This document shows positions 8,307 through 17,690 of a stretch of 64,000 nucleotides of DNA, in pieces (positions within the stretch are counted from its first letter, which is position 1; each line of letters begins with the position of its first letter). The position numbers and the translations under genes are program-made. The stretch is from Aerococcus sanguinicola (GTDB lineage Bacteria > Bacillota > Bacilli > Lactobacillales > Aerococcaceae): NCBI RefSeq assembly GCF_001543145.1, contig NZ_CP014160.1, positions 1,550,001-1,614,000 of the forward strand. The letters are read 5' to 3'. The notes under the pieces are model-generated. The model did not search any database, had not been told where the DNA came from, and was given only the letters and a program-made list of their open reading frames with translations.

Positions 8307-9074
8307 ATGGAAACGACTGAAGAAATCTCGCTCGTAGAACTCTTTCACATTCTACGGCAAGGCTTAGGACGGATTATCGTCACCACCGTGGCTGGCTTGG
8401 CTGTAGCGGCCGTGCTGACCTTTGTCGTGATGACCCCTAAGTACCAATCAACGACTGACTTGGTGGTTAATGACACCAATTCCAACAGTGAGCAGGTGGA
8501 CCAATCCACCCTCCAGGCCAATCTGACGCTCTTGAATACCTATCAGAGCATCATCAAGAAGCCCGTGGTCCTGGAGAAGGTGATCGAAGAGACGGGAGTA
8601 GACTTGAGCGTCCAGGAATTAAACGACATGATCAGTGTCCAAAACGACAATAATTCCCTGGTCTTCTCGGTAACGGTCCAGTCCACCTCACCTAAAGTGT
8701 CGGCGACCCTGGCCAATTCGATTGCCAAGCACTTCTCCGAAGAAGTCAAACGGATTATGAATGTGAACAATGTGTCCATCCTGACCGTGGCAGAACCAGC
8801 CCAAGGGCCGGTCTCACCTAAACCCATCCTCAACCTCTTGATTGGGGCTATTATCGGTGGGGCTATCGGTGTCATCTGGCAGCTGATCCGCTATGCGACC
8901 GACCGGACCGTCAAGGATGAAGCCTTCTTCGACGAGATCGGCTTGCCCGTCTTAGGTCTCATCCCCGAGATATCTGAAAAGGAAGTCGCCGAGTCTCGGC
9001 TCAAGTCCATCTCTAGCCAAAAAACATCAGAAGCGCGTCGGACCTTCCGTCGCCGTAAAGGAGGTGAGGACTAA
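8307..9074 (+). CDS. capsule chain-length / tyrosine kinase adaptor (CpsC, Wzd, CapA family)
   Basis: This is a polysaccharide co-polymerase of the Wzz family. The protein has two membrane segments (about residues 23-43 and 172-195) flanking an extracellular domain, with the proline-rich motif PKPILNLLIG before the second. In Gram-positives this protein activates the separate cytoplasmic kinase CpsD and sets polymer length. Its stop overlaps the kinase start by one base (TAATG), so the two are translationally coupled. The basic C-terminal tail RRTFRRRKGG probably faces the kinase. It is the first gene of the capsule locus. No CpsA/LytR or CpsB phosphatase gene precedes it. Confidence 0.9.
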   Translation: METTEEISLVELFHILRQGLGRIIVTTVAGLAVAAVLTFVVMTPKYQSTTDLVVNDTNSNSEQVDQSTLQANLTLLNTYQSIIKKPVVLEKVIEETGVDLSVQELNDMISVQNDNNSLVFSVTVQSTSPKVSATLANSIAKHFSEEVKRIMNVNNVSILTVAEPAQGPVSPKPILNLLIGAIIGGAIGVIWQLIRYATDRTVKDEAFFDEIGLPVLGLIPEISEKEVAESRLKSISSQKTSEARRTFRRRKGGED

Positions 9075-9811
9075 TGTTTAACCACAAAGGGAAGAAACTT
9101 GAACAACTCAACCGCAACCAGCGCCTGGGGGCTTCGATGATCACAGCTGTTAAGCCTAATCATCCCATCTCAGAAGCCTTCCGGACCGTGCGGACCAACA
9201 TTGAATTCTCCATGGTCGACGGGACCCTCAACTCGCTCATGCTGACTTCAACCGGACCCTTCGAAGGTAAGTCCACCGTGGCAGCCAACCTGGCTTCGGT
9301 GATGGCCGACACCGGCAAGCGGGTCCTCTTAGTGGATGCCGACATGCGGAAGCCGACCGTTCGTAACACCTTCAACCTGAAGACCAATTACGGGCTGACC
9401 AATCTCTTGACCCAGAACGAAGCCCAGACCATGGACATGATCCGCTATGTACCGGAAGCCAATGTCTACGTCCTCGCCGCTGGGCCCAAGCCACCCAATC
9501 CATCTGAGTTGCTTCAATCCAACAAGATGAACGACCTAATGAAGACTCTAGAGACCATGTTCGACCTGGTCATCTACGACGCACCGCCCTTGCTCTCAGT
9601 GGCCGATTCCCAGATCCTCTCTCGTAAAGTTGACGGGGTCGTCTTCGTCGCCCGGGAAGGAATCGCGGAACGTCCCAATATTACCAAGGCCAAGGACCTG
9701 CTCGACGCAGCCGAAGCCAATATCCTAGGCGTGGTCTTCAATGGCGTGTCCAAGGAACATACCGGTTACGGCTATGGCTACGGTTATGGCTATGGCCATG
9801 AGGAAGATTAA
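9074..9811 (+). CDS. capsule BY-family tyrosine kinase (CpsD, Wze, CapB family)
   Basis: A cytoplasmic autokinase working with the preceding CpsC-like protein. Walker A is GPFEGKST (residues 61-68), Walker A' is VLLVDADMRKP (84-94), and Walker B is LVIYDAPP. The C-terminal tyrosine cluster of alternating Tyr and Gly (about residues 232-241) is the autophosphorylation tail. Phosphorylation cycling controls polymer assembly and export. No cognate phosphatase (CpsB/Wzh) is found in the window, so dephosphorylation must come from a gene elsewhere. It is followed by a 62-bp gap and then the CapD-like gene. Confidence 0.93.
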   Translation: MFNHKGKKLEQLNRNQRLGASMITAVKPNHPISEAFRTVRTNIEFSMVDGTLNSLMLTSTGPFEGKSTVAANLASVMADTGKRVLLVDADMRKPTVRNTFNLKTNYGLTNLLTQNEAQTMDMIRYVPEANVYVLAAGPKPPNPSELLQSNKMNDLMKTLETMFDLVIYDAPPLLSVADSQILSRKVDGVVFVAREGIAERPNITKAKDLLDAAEANILGVVFNGVSKEHTGYGYGYGYGYGHEED

Positions 9812-9873
9812 GCCGACTTAAGCAGCCATTGACTCTTCCTGATAGTGCATGTAATTAGAATAGGAAGTGAAAC

Positions 9874-11673
9874 ATGTCTCGGAAAACAAAAAAACTCATC
9901 CTCATGCTCAACGACTTGGTCTGTGTGGGCATAGGAGCCCTCTTAACCGTTTATTTAATTAAGTATTATGTCGCTACCGACTTTGGCCACTATTCCATCG
10001 TCACAGGCATCTACTATCTGATCTATGTCCTAGCTGGCCTCTACTTCCACAACTTCTCCGCCTTGGTCCGTTTCTTCGGCCTGCGGGATGCCCAGGAAGT
10101 CGTCGTCGCTAACTTGATCGCTGGGGCGGGGGCCTTCATCGTGGGGACCATCCTCTTCACCGTAATCAGCCACCGCTACCTCTTCCTCCTCCTGCTCTTC
10201 GCGACAGTGGGGATGATCTTGACCCGGGTCATCTGGCGGCTCTATATTGACCGGAAGAATGGGGTCAAAATGGCTGAAAACGAAGCTACCCGCCTGCTCA
10301 TTGTCGGGGCAGGCCAGGCCGGCAACCTCTTCATTGAGAACTTCTCCAAGCACCCTGAGAAGTACGCTATCATTGGGGCAGTGGACAATGACCCGCAGAA
10401 ACAAAATATCTACATCAAAGGCGTGCCTATCCTAGGAACCATCGCCGATATTCCCCAAATTGTGGAGAACAAACGCATCGACATGATCACCATCACCGCC
10501 CCTTCCATGCCAGCTGATGCGGTGGAAGAAGTGGTCCGGATGGGGAACGCGCTCGACATCACCGTCAACCAGATGCCTGAAGTAGAACGCGTCCTGGCCG
10601 GGGAATACAAGATGGCCATGAAAGAAATTGAAATCTCTGACCTCCTAGGACGAAAGGAAATTGAATTGGACGATGAACCCGTCATTGACTCCATCTCCAA
10701 CCAAGTCATCCTAGTCACGGGGGCAGGGGGCTCAATCGGATCCGAAATCTGCCGGCAGATCGTCCGCTTCGGCCCTGCCCAACTGATCCTCCTGGGCCAT
10801 GGGGAGAATTCCATCTACCTGATTAACCAGGAGCTTCGGAGCTTAGAACTCGCAAATACGAAAATTACTCCAGTAATTGCGGATATCCAGGACAAGGAAC
10901 ATCTAGACTTCCTCATGCAGCGCTACCAGCCGGATATTGTCTACCATGCGGCGGCCCACAAGCACGTGCCCCTTATGGAATGGAATCCGACCGAAGCCGT
11001 TAAGAACAACATCTACGGGACCTACAATGTCGCTAAGGCTGCGGAAAAGGCTGGCGTCAAGAAGTTCGTCATGATTTCCACCGACAAGGCCAATAATCCA
11101 CCTAATGTCATGGGCGCCACCAAACGGATCGCGGAAATGATAGTTACTGGCCTCAACAAGGACAGCCAGACCACCTTCTCAGCCGTCCGCTTCGGCAATG
11201 TCCTGGGCAGCCGGGGATCGGTCATCCCGCTCTTCAAGAAGCAAATCGCTGCGGGAGGCCCCGTCACCGTGACCCACCCGGACATGCGCCGCTACTTCAT
11301 GACCATCCCTGAAGCCAGCCGCCTGGTCATCCAGGCTGGTGCCCTGGCAGAAGGGGGCGAGCTCTTCATCCTTAACATGGGAGAAGAAGTCTACATCAAG
11401 GACCTGGCCAAGAAGATGATTGCTTTGTCCGGCCACTCGGAAGACGAAATCGAAATCATCTACACCGGCATGCGACCAGGGGAGAAGCTCTACGAAGAAC
11501 TCCTCCTCAACGACGAAACCACCGACCGACAAATCGATGACAACATCTTCGTCGGCCGCGTCCATAACAAGAGTCTCGAAGAAATCAAAGCCTTCGTTGA
11601 GAGCCTGGACCTCGTCACAGACCAGGGCGACCTCAATGAGAAATTGACCAGCTTTGTGCATCGGGATGTGTAA
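9874..11673 (+). CDS. capD: membrane UDP-GlcNAc 4,6-dehydratase, CapD/PglF/EpsC type
   Basis: This 599-residue protein has about four N-terminal membrane helices (residues 8-115), a nucleotide-binding domain (VGAGQAGNLFIEN), then a short-chain dehydrogenase domain starting VTGAGGSIGSEICRQI. The active-site region STDKAN...MGATKR has the Met-for-Tyr replacement typical of long CapD/PglF enzymes. They convert UDP-GlcNAc to UDP-4-keto-6-deoxy-GlcNAc. The following monotopic transferase and CapN-like reductase suggest the product becomes UDP-D-FucNAc, as in S. aureus CP5/CP8 synthesis. Codon use is GC-rich, as in cpsC and cpsD, unlike the genes downstream. Confidence 0.88.
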   Translation: MSRKTKKLILMLNDLVCVGIGALLTVYLIKYYVATDFGHYSIVTGIYYLIYVLAGLYFHNFSALVRFFGLRDAQEVVVANLIAGAGAFIVGTILFTVISHRYLFLLLLFATVGMILTRVIWRLYIDRKNGVKMAENEATRLLIVGAGQAGNLFIENFSKHPEKYAIIGAVDNDPQKQNIYIKGVPILGTIADIPQIVENKRIDMITITAPSMPADAVEEVVRMGNALDITVNQMPEVERVLAGEYKMAMKEIEISDLLGRKEIELDDEPVIDSISNQVILVTGAGGSIGSEICRQIVRFGPAQLILLGHGENSIYLINQELRSLELANTKITPVIADIQDKEHLDFLMQRYQPDIVYHAAAHKHVPLMEWNPTEAVKNNIYGTYNVAKAAEKAGVKKFVMISTDKANNPPNVMGATKRIAEMIVTGLNKDSQTTFSAVRFGNVLGSRGSVIPLFKKQIAAGGPVTVTHPDMRRYFMTIPEASRLVIQAGALAEGGELFILNMGEEVYIKDLAKKMIALSGHSEDEIEIIYTGMRPGEKLYEELLLNDETTDRQIDDNIFVGRVHNKSLEEIKAFVESLDLVTDQGDLNEKLTSFVHRDV

Positions 11674-11699
11674 TTCGAGTAAAGATTGGAGAGATAAGA

Positions 11700-12326
11700 A
11701 TGTATGTAAAGATTAAACGCTTGATAGACTGTATCCTAGCTTTAATCGGACTGATCATTCTCTCTCCTTTATTTTTGTTTATTGCCATATGGATTAAACT
11801 GGACTCCAAGGGTCCTGTTTTCTTTAAGCAGAAACGAATTGGTAAGGATAGAGAATTTTTTGAAATTTATAAATTTCGTTCCATGTTAGCTGAAACACCC
11901 GCTGATATGCCAACCCATCTCTTAAACGATCCCCAAGCCTTCATTACCAAGTCCGGCGCCTTCTTAAGAAAGACCAGCCTGGACGAGCTGCCTCAAATTA
12001 TCAACATCCTCAAAGGTGAAATGGCGATTATTGGCCCACGACCAGCGCTCTGGAACCAAGATGACCTGGCAGATGAACGGGACCGTTATGGGGCTAATGA
12101 TGTGCTACCAGGCCTATCTGGCTGGGCGCAGATCAATGGCCGGGACGAATTGCCTATCGATGTCAAGGCACGCCTGGACGGACAATACGTCGAAAATATG
12201 GGCCCTATAATGGACTTCAAATGTTTCTTTGGGACAATCATCAGCGTCCTCAAGCACGATGGGGTTGTCGAAGGTGGCACAGGAGCCATCGAACAAGCAA
12301 AAGCAGAACTACAGGAGGAAGAATAG
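11700..12326 (+). CDS. capM: monotopic phosphoglycosyl transferase (CapM-like initiating sugar transferase)
   Basis: A bacterial sugar transferase of the PglC/CapM type that moves a sugar-1-phosphate onto undecaprenyl phosphate at the inner membrane. It has one N-terminal re-entrant helix (about residues 8-32), the motif KFRSM, the catalytic Asp-Glu in KTSLDELPQ, and GPRPAL. The CapD/CapN neighbours suggest D-FucNAc-1-P as donor. Base composition changes inside the gene: the first ~190 bp are AT-rich, the rest GC-rich until the AT-rich genes begin at 12326. This suggests a recombination joint. Confidence 0.88.
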   Translation: MYVKIKRLIDCILALIGLIILSPLFLFIAIWIKLDSKGPVFFKQKRIGKDREFFEIYKFRSMLAETPADMPTHLLNDPQAFITKSGAFLRKTSLDELPQIINILKGEMAIIGPRPALWNQDDLADERDRYGANDVLPGLSGWAQINGRDELPIDVKARLDGQYVENMGPIMDFKCFFGTIISVLKHDGVVEGGTGAIEQAKAELQEEE

Positions 12327-13171
12327 TGAAGAGAGTACTAGTCACTGGGAAGAATTCTTATTTGGGAGACCGCTTCACTGATTATCTCTCTCAATGGCCT
12401 GATCAGTATGAAGTCGTTCAAACTTCACTTAAAGATACGAATTGGCAGGATGAAAATTGGGGAGAGTATGATTCAATTCTTAATGTTGCAGGCATTGCTC
12501 ATAATTCTTCAGATCCTAAACTAAAGGATCTCTATTACCAAGTTAACCGTGATTTAGCAATCGCTGCAGCCCAAAAAGCCAAAAGTGATGGTGTCCAGCA
12601 ATTTATCCACCTATCAAGTATGATTGTCTTTGGTAGTCAAATTGAAAAAATTACCAAAGATACTCCTCCAAATCCAGATAACTTTTATGGTGATAGTAAA
12701 TTGCAAGGGGAAATAGGTCTTCAAAAATTAGAAGACGAAACTTTTAAAATTGCGATTGTAAGACCGCCAATGGTTTATGGGCCACATTCAAAAGGAAACT
12801 TCCCTAGATTAGTCAAACTCGCAAAATCAACTCCAATTTTTCCAGATTATTCTAATCGAAGAAGTATGATCTATGTTGATAATTTAATGGCTGAATTAAA
12901 GGCGATAATTGATCAAGAACTATCCGGTACAATGCATCCCCAAAATGAGGAATATACATGTACCAGTCAAATGGTTGGCCAAATCGCTAAACTCTCTAGT
13001 CATCGCTTGGCTACAACTCGGGCTTTTAATCCACTAATTAAAAAAATGGCTAGTAAAGGAACGCTTGGAAAAGTTTTCGGTAATCTTTACTATGATGAGA
13101 TGTTAAATTACAGAGAAGAAAATATCAGTTTGGAAGAGTCCATCAAACGTTCACTAATAGATGAGGAGTAA
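12326..13171 (+). CDS. capN: NAD-dependent sugar reductase/epimerase, CapN-like
   Basis: An extended short-chain dehydrogenase with an N-terminal Rossmann motif VLVTGKNSYLG, HLSSMIVFG and the Y-x3-K motif YGDSK; IVRPPMVYGPHSKGNFPR is close to CapN/WbpV-type proteins. CapN reduces the 4-keto sugar from CapD to UDP-D-FucNAc. The start is GTG at 12326, overlapping the previous stop by one base and preceded by AGGAGGAAG, giving 281 residues. A longer frame from 12221 overlaps capM and is not used. The assignment depends partly on context. Confidence 0.75.
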   Translation: MKRVLVTGKNSYLGDRFTDYLSQWPDQYEVVQTSLKDTNWQDENWGEYDSILNVAGIAHNSSDPKLKDLYYQVNRDLAIAAAQKAKSDGVQQFIHLSSMIVFGSQIEKITKDTPPNPDNFYGDSKLQGEIGLQKLEDETFKIAIVRPPMVYGPHSKGNFPRLVKLAKSTPIFPDYSNRRSMIYVDNLMAELKAIIDQELSGTMHPQNEEYTCTSQMVGQIAKLSSHRLATTRAFNPLIKKMASKGTLGKVFGNLYYDEMLNYREENISLEESIKRSLIDEE

Positions 13172-13172
13172 T

Positions 13173-14393
13173 ATGATAAAGAAGATACTAATAATCAGTC
13201 AGTATTTCTATCCTGAAGATTTTAGAATCAATGATATTGCGGTAGAGCTCTCTAATAGAGGTTATGAGGTAAAAGTTCTTACAGGAATACCAAATTATCC
13301 TGAAGGTAAATTTTATTCTGGCTATGACTATAAGTCCAAAAGAACTGAGAACTATAAGGGCGTAGAAATCATTAGGATTCCGTTGATTGCTAGAGGGAAG
13401 TCCTCGGTACAATTAGCTTTTAACTATGTATCCTTTGTTATGTCAGGTTACTACTTTGCCAAAACAACAAAGTTAAAACCGGATGTCATATTTACCTATG
13501 AAGTGAGTCCAATGACTCAGGCTTTAATCGGGCCATGTTTAGCCAAAAGATTAAAAATAAAATCATTGCTATATGTATTAGATTTATGGCCTGAAAATTT
13601 GGAAGTAGCTGCAGGAATAAAGCATCCAGCAATAATCAATAATGTCAAAAAAATGGTAACTTCCATATATAAAAATACGGATATGATAATGGCTTCATCG
13701 AGGAGTTTTGTAAATTCCATTCAATCTGATTATGATATTGATTCAGATAAGGTTAAATATTGGCCACAATATGCTGAAGAAATCTATTATACTAAAGAAA
13801 AAAATAAAGAAGATTATCAATGGGTCAATCGACCTGATTTATTCACTATTGGTTTTACAGGAAATATAGGTTATGCGCAAGGCTTACAAATATTACCTAA
13901 AGTAGCTTATGAATTAAAGAAAAAAGCTGATCAGATTCTGTTCTTAATTGTAGGTGATGGGCGTGCTAAGGAAGATTTATTAAGAGAAATCAGTCGATTA
14001 GATGTTGAAGAATATTTTCAATTTATAGATCGACAACTTTCAACAAAAATTTCTGATATTTTATCCGAAGTTGATGTTGCTTTCCTAAGTTTTGATGAAC
14101 ATCCGATTTATGATAAAACAATCCCTGCTAAGATGCAGACCTATATGGCTTGTGGAAAGCCTTTGTTGGTTAGTGCAAGTGGGGAAGTTGAACAGATTGT
14201 TAATGAAAGTCAATCTGGACTAACTTGTAAGGCCGGAAATGTTTCTGAATTAACGAACCTGATAAGAGAATACTTAGCAATGAGTAAAAAGCGTTTGGAT
14301 GAAATGGCAGTTAATTCGAAACAGTATGCGGAAAAATATTTTTCTAAAGAACGATTGATGGATCAACTTGAAGAATTTATTAATGAAAGGTAG
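13173..14393 (+). CDS. capL: glycosyltransferase family 4, CapL/WbuB-like
   Basis: A 406-residue GT-B glycosyltransferase. The N-terminus IISQYFYPEDFRINDIA and the NYPEGK motif are typical of the WbuB/CapL group that adds L-FucNAc. The donor-binding C-terminal domain shows GFTGNIGYAQGL and the E-x7-E-like region ending near IPAKMQTYMACGKPLL. ATG 13173 follows GAGGAG. Context (L-FucNAc pathway genes next door, D-FucNAc initiating transferase upstream) suggests it joins L-FucNAc to lipid-linked D-FucNAc. The linkage is an inference. Confidence 0.72.
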   Translation: MIKKILIISQYFYPEDFRINDIAVELSNRGYEVKVLTGIPNYPEGKFYSGYDYKSKRTENYKGVEIIRIPLIARGKSSVQLAFNYVSFVMSGYYFAKTTKLKPDVIFTYEVSPMTQALIGPCLAKRLKIKSLLYVLDLWPENLEVAAGIKHPAIINNVKKMVTSIYKNTDMIMASSRSFVNSIQSDYDIDSDKVKYWPQYAEEIYYTKEKNKEDYQWVNRPDLFTIGFTGNIGYAQGLQILPKVAYELKKKADQILFLIVGDGRAKEDLLREISRLDVEEYFQFIDRQLSTKISDILSEVDVAFLSFDEHPIYDKTIPAKMQTYMACGKPLLVSASGEVEQIVNESQSGLTCKAGNVSELTNLIREYLAMSKKRLDEMAVNSKQYAEKYFSKERLMDQLEEFINER

Positions 14394-14400
14394 AGGACAT

Positions 14401-15450
14401 ATGTCACTTTTTAAAGATAAAACCCTTTTAATTACTGGTGGAACAGGCTCATTTGGTAACGCTGTCTTAGATGGCTTCCTAAAAACAGACCTTAAAGAAA
14501 TCCGTATTTTTTCTAGGGATGAGTTAAAACAAGATAATATGCGCCATAAATACCAACAAATTGCTCCAGAATTTAGTGATAAGTTGAAATTTTACATTGG
14601 TGATGTTAGAGACATAGATAGCATTCGTCCTGCCGTTCGCAATGTAGACTATATCTTCCACGCAGCGGCCTTAAAACAAGTCCCATCATGCGAATTCTTC
14701 CCAATTGAAGCCGTTAAGACAAATATCTTAGGGACTGAAAATTTATTAACAGCAGCTATTGAAGCTGGCGTAAAAAAAGTAATTTGTCTATCTACTGATA
14801 AAGCAGCTTACCCAATCAATGCGATGGGAATTTCTAAAGCCTTGATGGAGAAAGTAATTGTTGCCAAATCAAAAACCGTTGATCCTGAAGATACTATGAT
14901 TTGCTGTACGCGCTACGGTAATGTATTAGCATCTCGCGGTTCTGTGGTACCATTATTCATTGAACAAATGAAGAAAGGCAAGACCTTAACTGTGACAGAT
15001 CCACTCATGACACGATTTATTATGACCCTGGAAGAGGCTGTAGACTTGGTTCTTTATGCCTTTGAGCATGCTGAATCGGGAGACATTATGGTTCAAAAAG
15101 CGCCAGCTTCTACCATCGGAGATTTGATGGAAGCTACACGGCAGCTCTTTAATCCAGACGCTCCTAGCCAAGTAATTGGGATTCGCCATGGAGAGAAAAT
15201 GTATGAAACCCTTCTGACTAATGAAGAGTGTGCCCATGCCATTGATATGGGGAATTTCTATCGGGTGCCGGCAGATAAACGTGATTTAAATTATGATAAA
15301 TACTTCAAAGAAGGGGATGAAGAACGTAACCCTCTTGAAGAATTTAACTCCGATAATACAGTTCTAATGACAGTCGAAGAAGTAAAAGAAAAACTTCTAA
15401 CTGTTCCACTTATTCAAGAAGAATTGCGTAAATGGAAGGAAGAAAATTAA
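14401..15450 (+). CDS. capE: UDP-GlcNAc 4,6-dehydratase / 5-epimerase, CapE/FnlA type
   Basis: A soluble short-chain dehydrogenase of 349 residues, the usual CapE length. It shows ITGGTGSFGNAVL at the NAD site, AAALKQVPSCEFFP, and the active region STDKAAYPINAMGISKALMEK. In S. aureus CapE makes the first intermediate toward UDP-L-FucNAc by dehydrating and epimerising UDP-GlcNAc. ATG 14401 is chosen over an upstream in-frame codon because GGTAGAGG lies just before it. It is the first of three contiguous genes forming the complete CapE-CapF-CapG pathway. Confidence 0.92.
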   Translation: MSLFKDKTLLITGGTGSFGNAVLDGFLKTDLKEIRIFSRDELKQDNMRHKYQQIAPEFSDKLKFYIGDVRDIDSIRPAVRNVDYIFHAAALKQVPSCEFFPIEAVKTNILGTENLLTAAIEAGVKKVICLSTDKAAYPINAMGISKALMEKVIVAKSKTVDPEDTMICCTRYGNVLASRGSVVPLFIEQMKKGKTLTVTDPLMTRFIMTLEEAVDLVLYAFEHAESGDIMVQKAPASTIGDLMEATRQLFNPDAPSQVIGIRHGEKMYETLLTNEECAHAIDMGNFYRVPADKRDLNYDKYFKEGDEERNPLEEFNSDNTVLMTVEEVKEKLLTVPLIQEELRKWKEEN

Positions 15451-15452
15451 TA

Positions 15453-16565
15453 ATGAAGGTATTAGTGACAGGGGCTCAAGGTTTTATTGGGCGCAATCTT
15501 ATTGCTAGCTTACATTATATGGATGATATAGAAGTCTTAGCCTATGAACTCAATTCATCTGAAGAAGACTTAGAGAAATATACTAAAGAAGCTGATTTTG
15601 TTTTCCACCTAGCTGGAATCAACCGACCAAAAGATGAGAGTGAATTCAAAAAAGGCAATGCAGACCTTACTCAAAAATTATTAGATCAGTTAGTAAAAAA
15701 TAATAATCCAGCCCCAGTATTAGTGACAAGTTCAATTCAGGCAGAAAGAGATAATGCTTATGGACAAAGCAAAAAATTAGCTGAGGACTATATCTTCGAT
15801 TATGGCAAGAAAAATAGTGTTCAAGTTTATGTTTACCGTTTATCGAATGTCTTTGGTAAATGGTCGCGTCCAAATTATAATACTGTTATTGCAACCTTCT
15901 GTTACAATATTGCGCGCGGTTTACCTATCCAAGTCAACGATGAAAAAGTAGTCCTCAATCTGATGTATATTGATGACGTGGTTGATGAATTTATTCGAGC
16001 TATGCAGGGAGAGGGAAATCAAGACGGTGAATATTATAAGGTTCCGGTTTCTTATCCTAGAAGTCTAGGCGAGATTGTCGGTCTACTTGAATCTTTTAAA
16101 TCTTCGCGTGAAAACCGTATAATCCCTAATTTATCTGATGATTTTACTAATAAATTGTATGCTACCTATTTAAACTTCCTACCTGAAGACCAATTTTCTT
16201 ATCCATTACTTATGCACGAGGATAATCGTGGATCATTTACTGAATTTGTTAAATCTCCTTATGCTGGACAGATTTCAATTAATGTTTCAAAACCTGGTAT
16301 TACAAAAGGTGATCATTGGCATCATACAAAAAATGAAAAGTTCCTGGTTGTTTCAGGAACTGGGGTTGTAAAATTTAGAAAATTAGATTCAGACAAGGTA
16401 ATTGAATATCCCGTCTCGGGAGAGGAACTTGAAGTTGTGGATATTCCAACTGGCTATACCCATTCCATTGTCAATACAGGGGAAACTGATTTAGTTACTG
16501 TGATGTGGGTGAATGAAATGTTTGATCCCAATAATCCTGACACATATCCATTGGAGGTAGAATAA
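15453..16565 (+). CDS. capF: bifunctional 3-epimerase / NADPH reductase, CapF/FnlB
   Basis: The N-terminal ~250 residues are a short-chain dehydrogenase reductase (VTGAQGFIGRNL). The C-terminal ~110 are a metal-binding cupin with GDHWHHTKNEKFLVVSG and MWVNEMFDPNNPDTYPLE, the architecture seen in CapF (about 369 residues; 370 here). The cupin performs the 3-epimerisation and the reductase the 4-keto reduction to UDP-L-6dTalNAc. ATG 15453 follows GGAAGGAAG two bases after the capE stop. All expected metal-ligand histidines are visible in the HWHH motif. Confidence 0.95.
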   Translation: MKVLVTGAQGFIGRNLIASLHYMDDIEVLAYELNSSEEDLEKYTKEADFVFHLAGINRPKDESEFKKGNADLTQKLLDQLVKNNNPAPVLVTSSIQAERDNAYGQSKKLAEDYIFDYGKKNSVQVYVYRLSNVFGKWSRPNYNTVIATFCYNIARGLPIQVNDEKVVLNLMYIDDVVDEFIRAMQGEGNQDGEYYKVPVSYPRSLGEIVGLLESFKSSRENRIIPNLSDDFTNKLYATYLNFLPEDQFSYPLLMHEDNRGSFTEFVKSPYAGQISINVSKPGITKGDHWHHTKNEKFLVVSGTGVVKFRKLDSDKVIEYPVSGEELEVVDIPTGYTHSIVNTGETDLVTVMWVNEMFDPNNPDTYPLEVE

Positions 16566-17689
16566 TGCAGAAACTTAAAGTCATGACTGTAGTAGGGACT
16601 CGCCCTGAGATTATCCGCCTATCATCAGTTATTCAAAGTTTAGAAGCTTCAGAAGCCATCGAACATATCCTTGTCCATACTGGTCAGAACTATGATTATG
16701 AATTAAATGAAGTTTTCTTTGAAGATTTTGGTCTTAGAAAACCTGATTACTTCCTCAATGCAGCAGGTGATTCACCAATGGCCACTGTGGGACAAATTCT
16801 AGCCAATATTGATCCTATATTAAATGATGAAGCGCCCGATGCTTTCTTGGTGCTTGGAGATACAAATTCCTGTCTCTGTGCTATTGCAGCAAAACGCCAC
16901 CATATTCCTATTTTCCATATGGAAGCGGGTAACCGTTGTTTTGACCAACGTGTACCAGAAGAAACTAATCGAAAAATTGTTGATCATATCTCAGATATTA
17001 ATCTAACTTATTCAGATATTGCTAGGGAATATCTCCTAGCAGAAGGTTTACCCGCTGATCAAGTTATTAAGACAGGAAGCCCAATGTTTGAGGTGCTTCA
17101 TAATAAATTAGATGAGATCCAAAAAGCAGAAAGTTACCAAAAATTAGACTTGGAAAAAGGCAAATATTTTGTGGTATCAGCCCATCGTGATGAAAATATT
17201 TCTTCAGAAAGAAACTTCTTAAATTTAGTTGATTCTCTGAACGCAGTGGCTGAGCACTATCAATTACCAGTTATTGTTTCAACTCATCCAAGAACTCGAA
17301 AAATGATTGAAGATAAAGGCGTTAAGTTTAACGACCTTATTCATCTCATGAAGCCAATGGGATTTATTGATTATAATAATCTTCAATTGAATGCTAAATC
17401 AGTTCTTAGTGACAGCGGAACAATCTCTGAAGAGTCTTCCATCTTAGGTTTTAGAGCCCTCAACCTACGTGAAGCTCACGAGAGACCAGAAGCAATGGAA
17501 GAAGCCGCTGTGATGATGGTTGGCTTAAATAAGGAGCGCATTCTTCAAGGACTGACTATCTTAGAAACACAAGAGAAAGATACACTAAGACAAGTGGCTG
17601 ATTATTCAATGCCAAATGTATCAGATAAGGTATTGAGGATTATTGTTTCTTATACAGATTATGTAAATCGTGTGGTGTGGAGTAAGTAA
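16565..17689 (+). CDS. capG: UDP-sugar 2-epimerase, CapG/FnlC
   Basis: A non-hydrolysing UDP-HexNAc 2-epimerase fold (GT-B-like), starting KVMTVVGTRPEIIRLS and containing HTGQNYDYELNEVFF, HMEAGNRCFDQRVPEETNR and a C-terminal DSGTISEESS region. CapG converts UDP-L-6dTalNAc to UDP-L-FucNAc, completing the three-enzyme branch. The WecB family shares the fold, but immediate linkage to capE and capF supports CapG. Start and previous stop overlap by one base (TAATG). Confidence 0.92.
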   Translation: MQKLKVMTVVGTRPEIIRLSSVIQSLEASEAIEHILVHTGQNYDYELNEVFFEDFGLRKPDYFLNAAGDSPMATVGQILANIDPILNDEAPDAFLVLGDTNSCLCAIAAKRHHIPIFHMEAGNRCFDQRVPEETNRKIVDHISDINLTYSDIAREYLLAEGLPADQVIKTGSPMFEVLHNKLDEIQKAESYQKLDLEKGKYFVVSAHRDENISSERNFLNLVDSLNAVAEHYQLPVIVSTHPRTRKMIEDKGVKFNDLIHLMKPMGFIDYNNLQLNAKSVLSDSGTISEESSILGFRALNLREAHERPEAMEEAAVMMVGLNKERILQGLTILETQEKDTLRQVADYSMPNVSDKVLRIIVSYTDYVNRVVWSK

Positions 17690-17690
17690 A

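Noticed and set aside
12221..12325. Longer CapN starting inside capM
   Set aside because: The 35 extra residues are the capM sequence in another frame. GTG 12326 has AGGAGGAAG and starts at the Rossmann strand.
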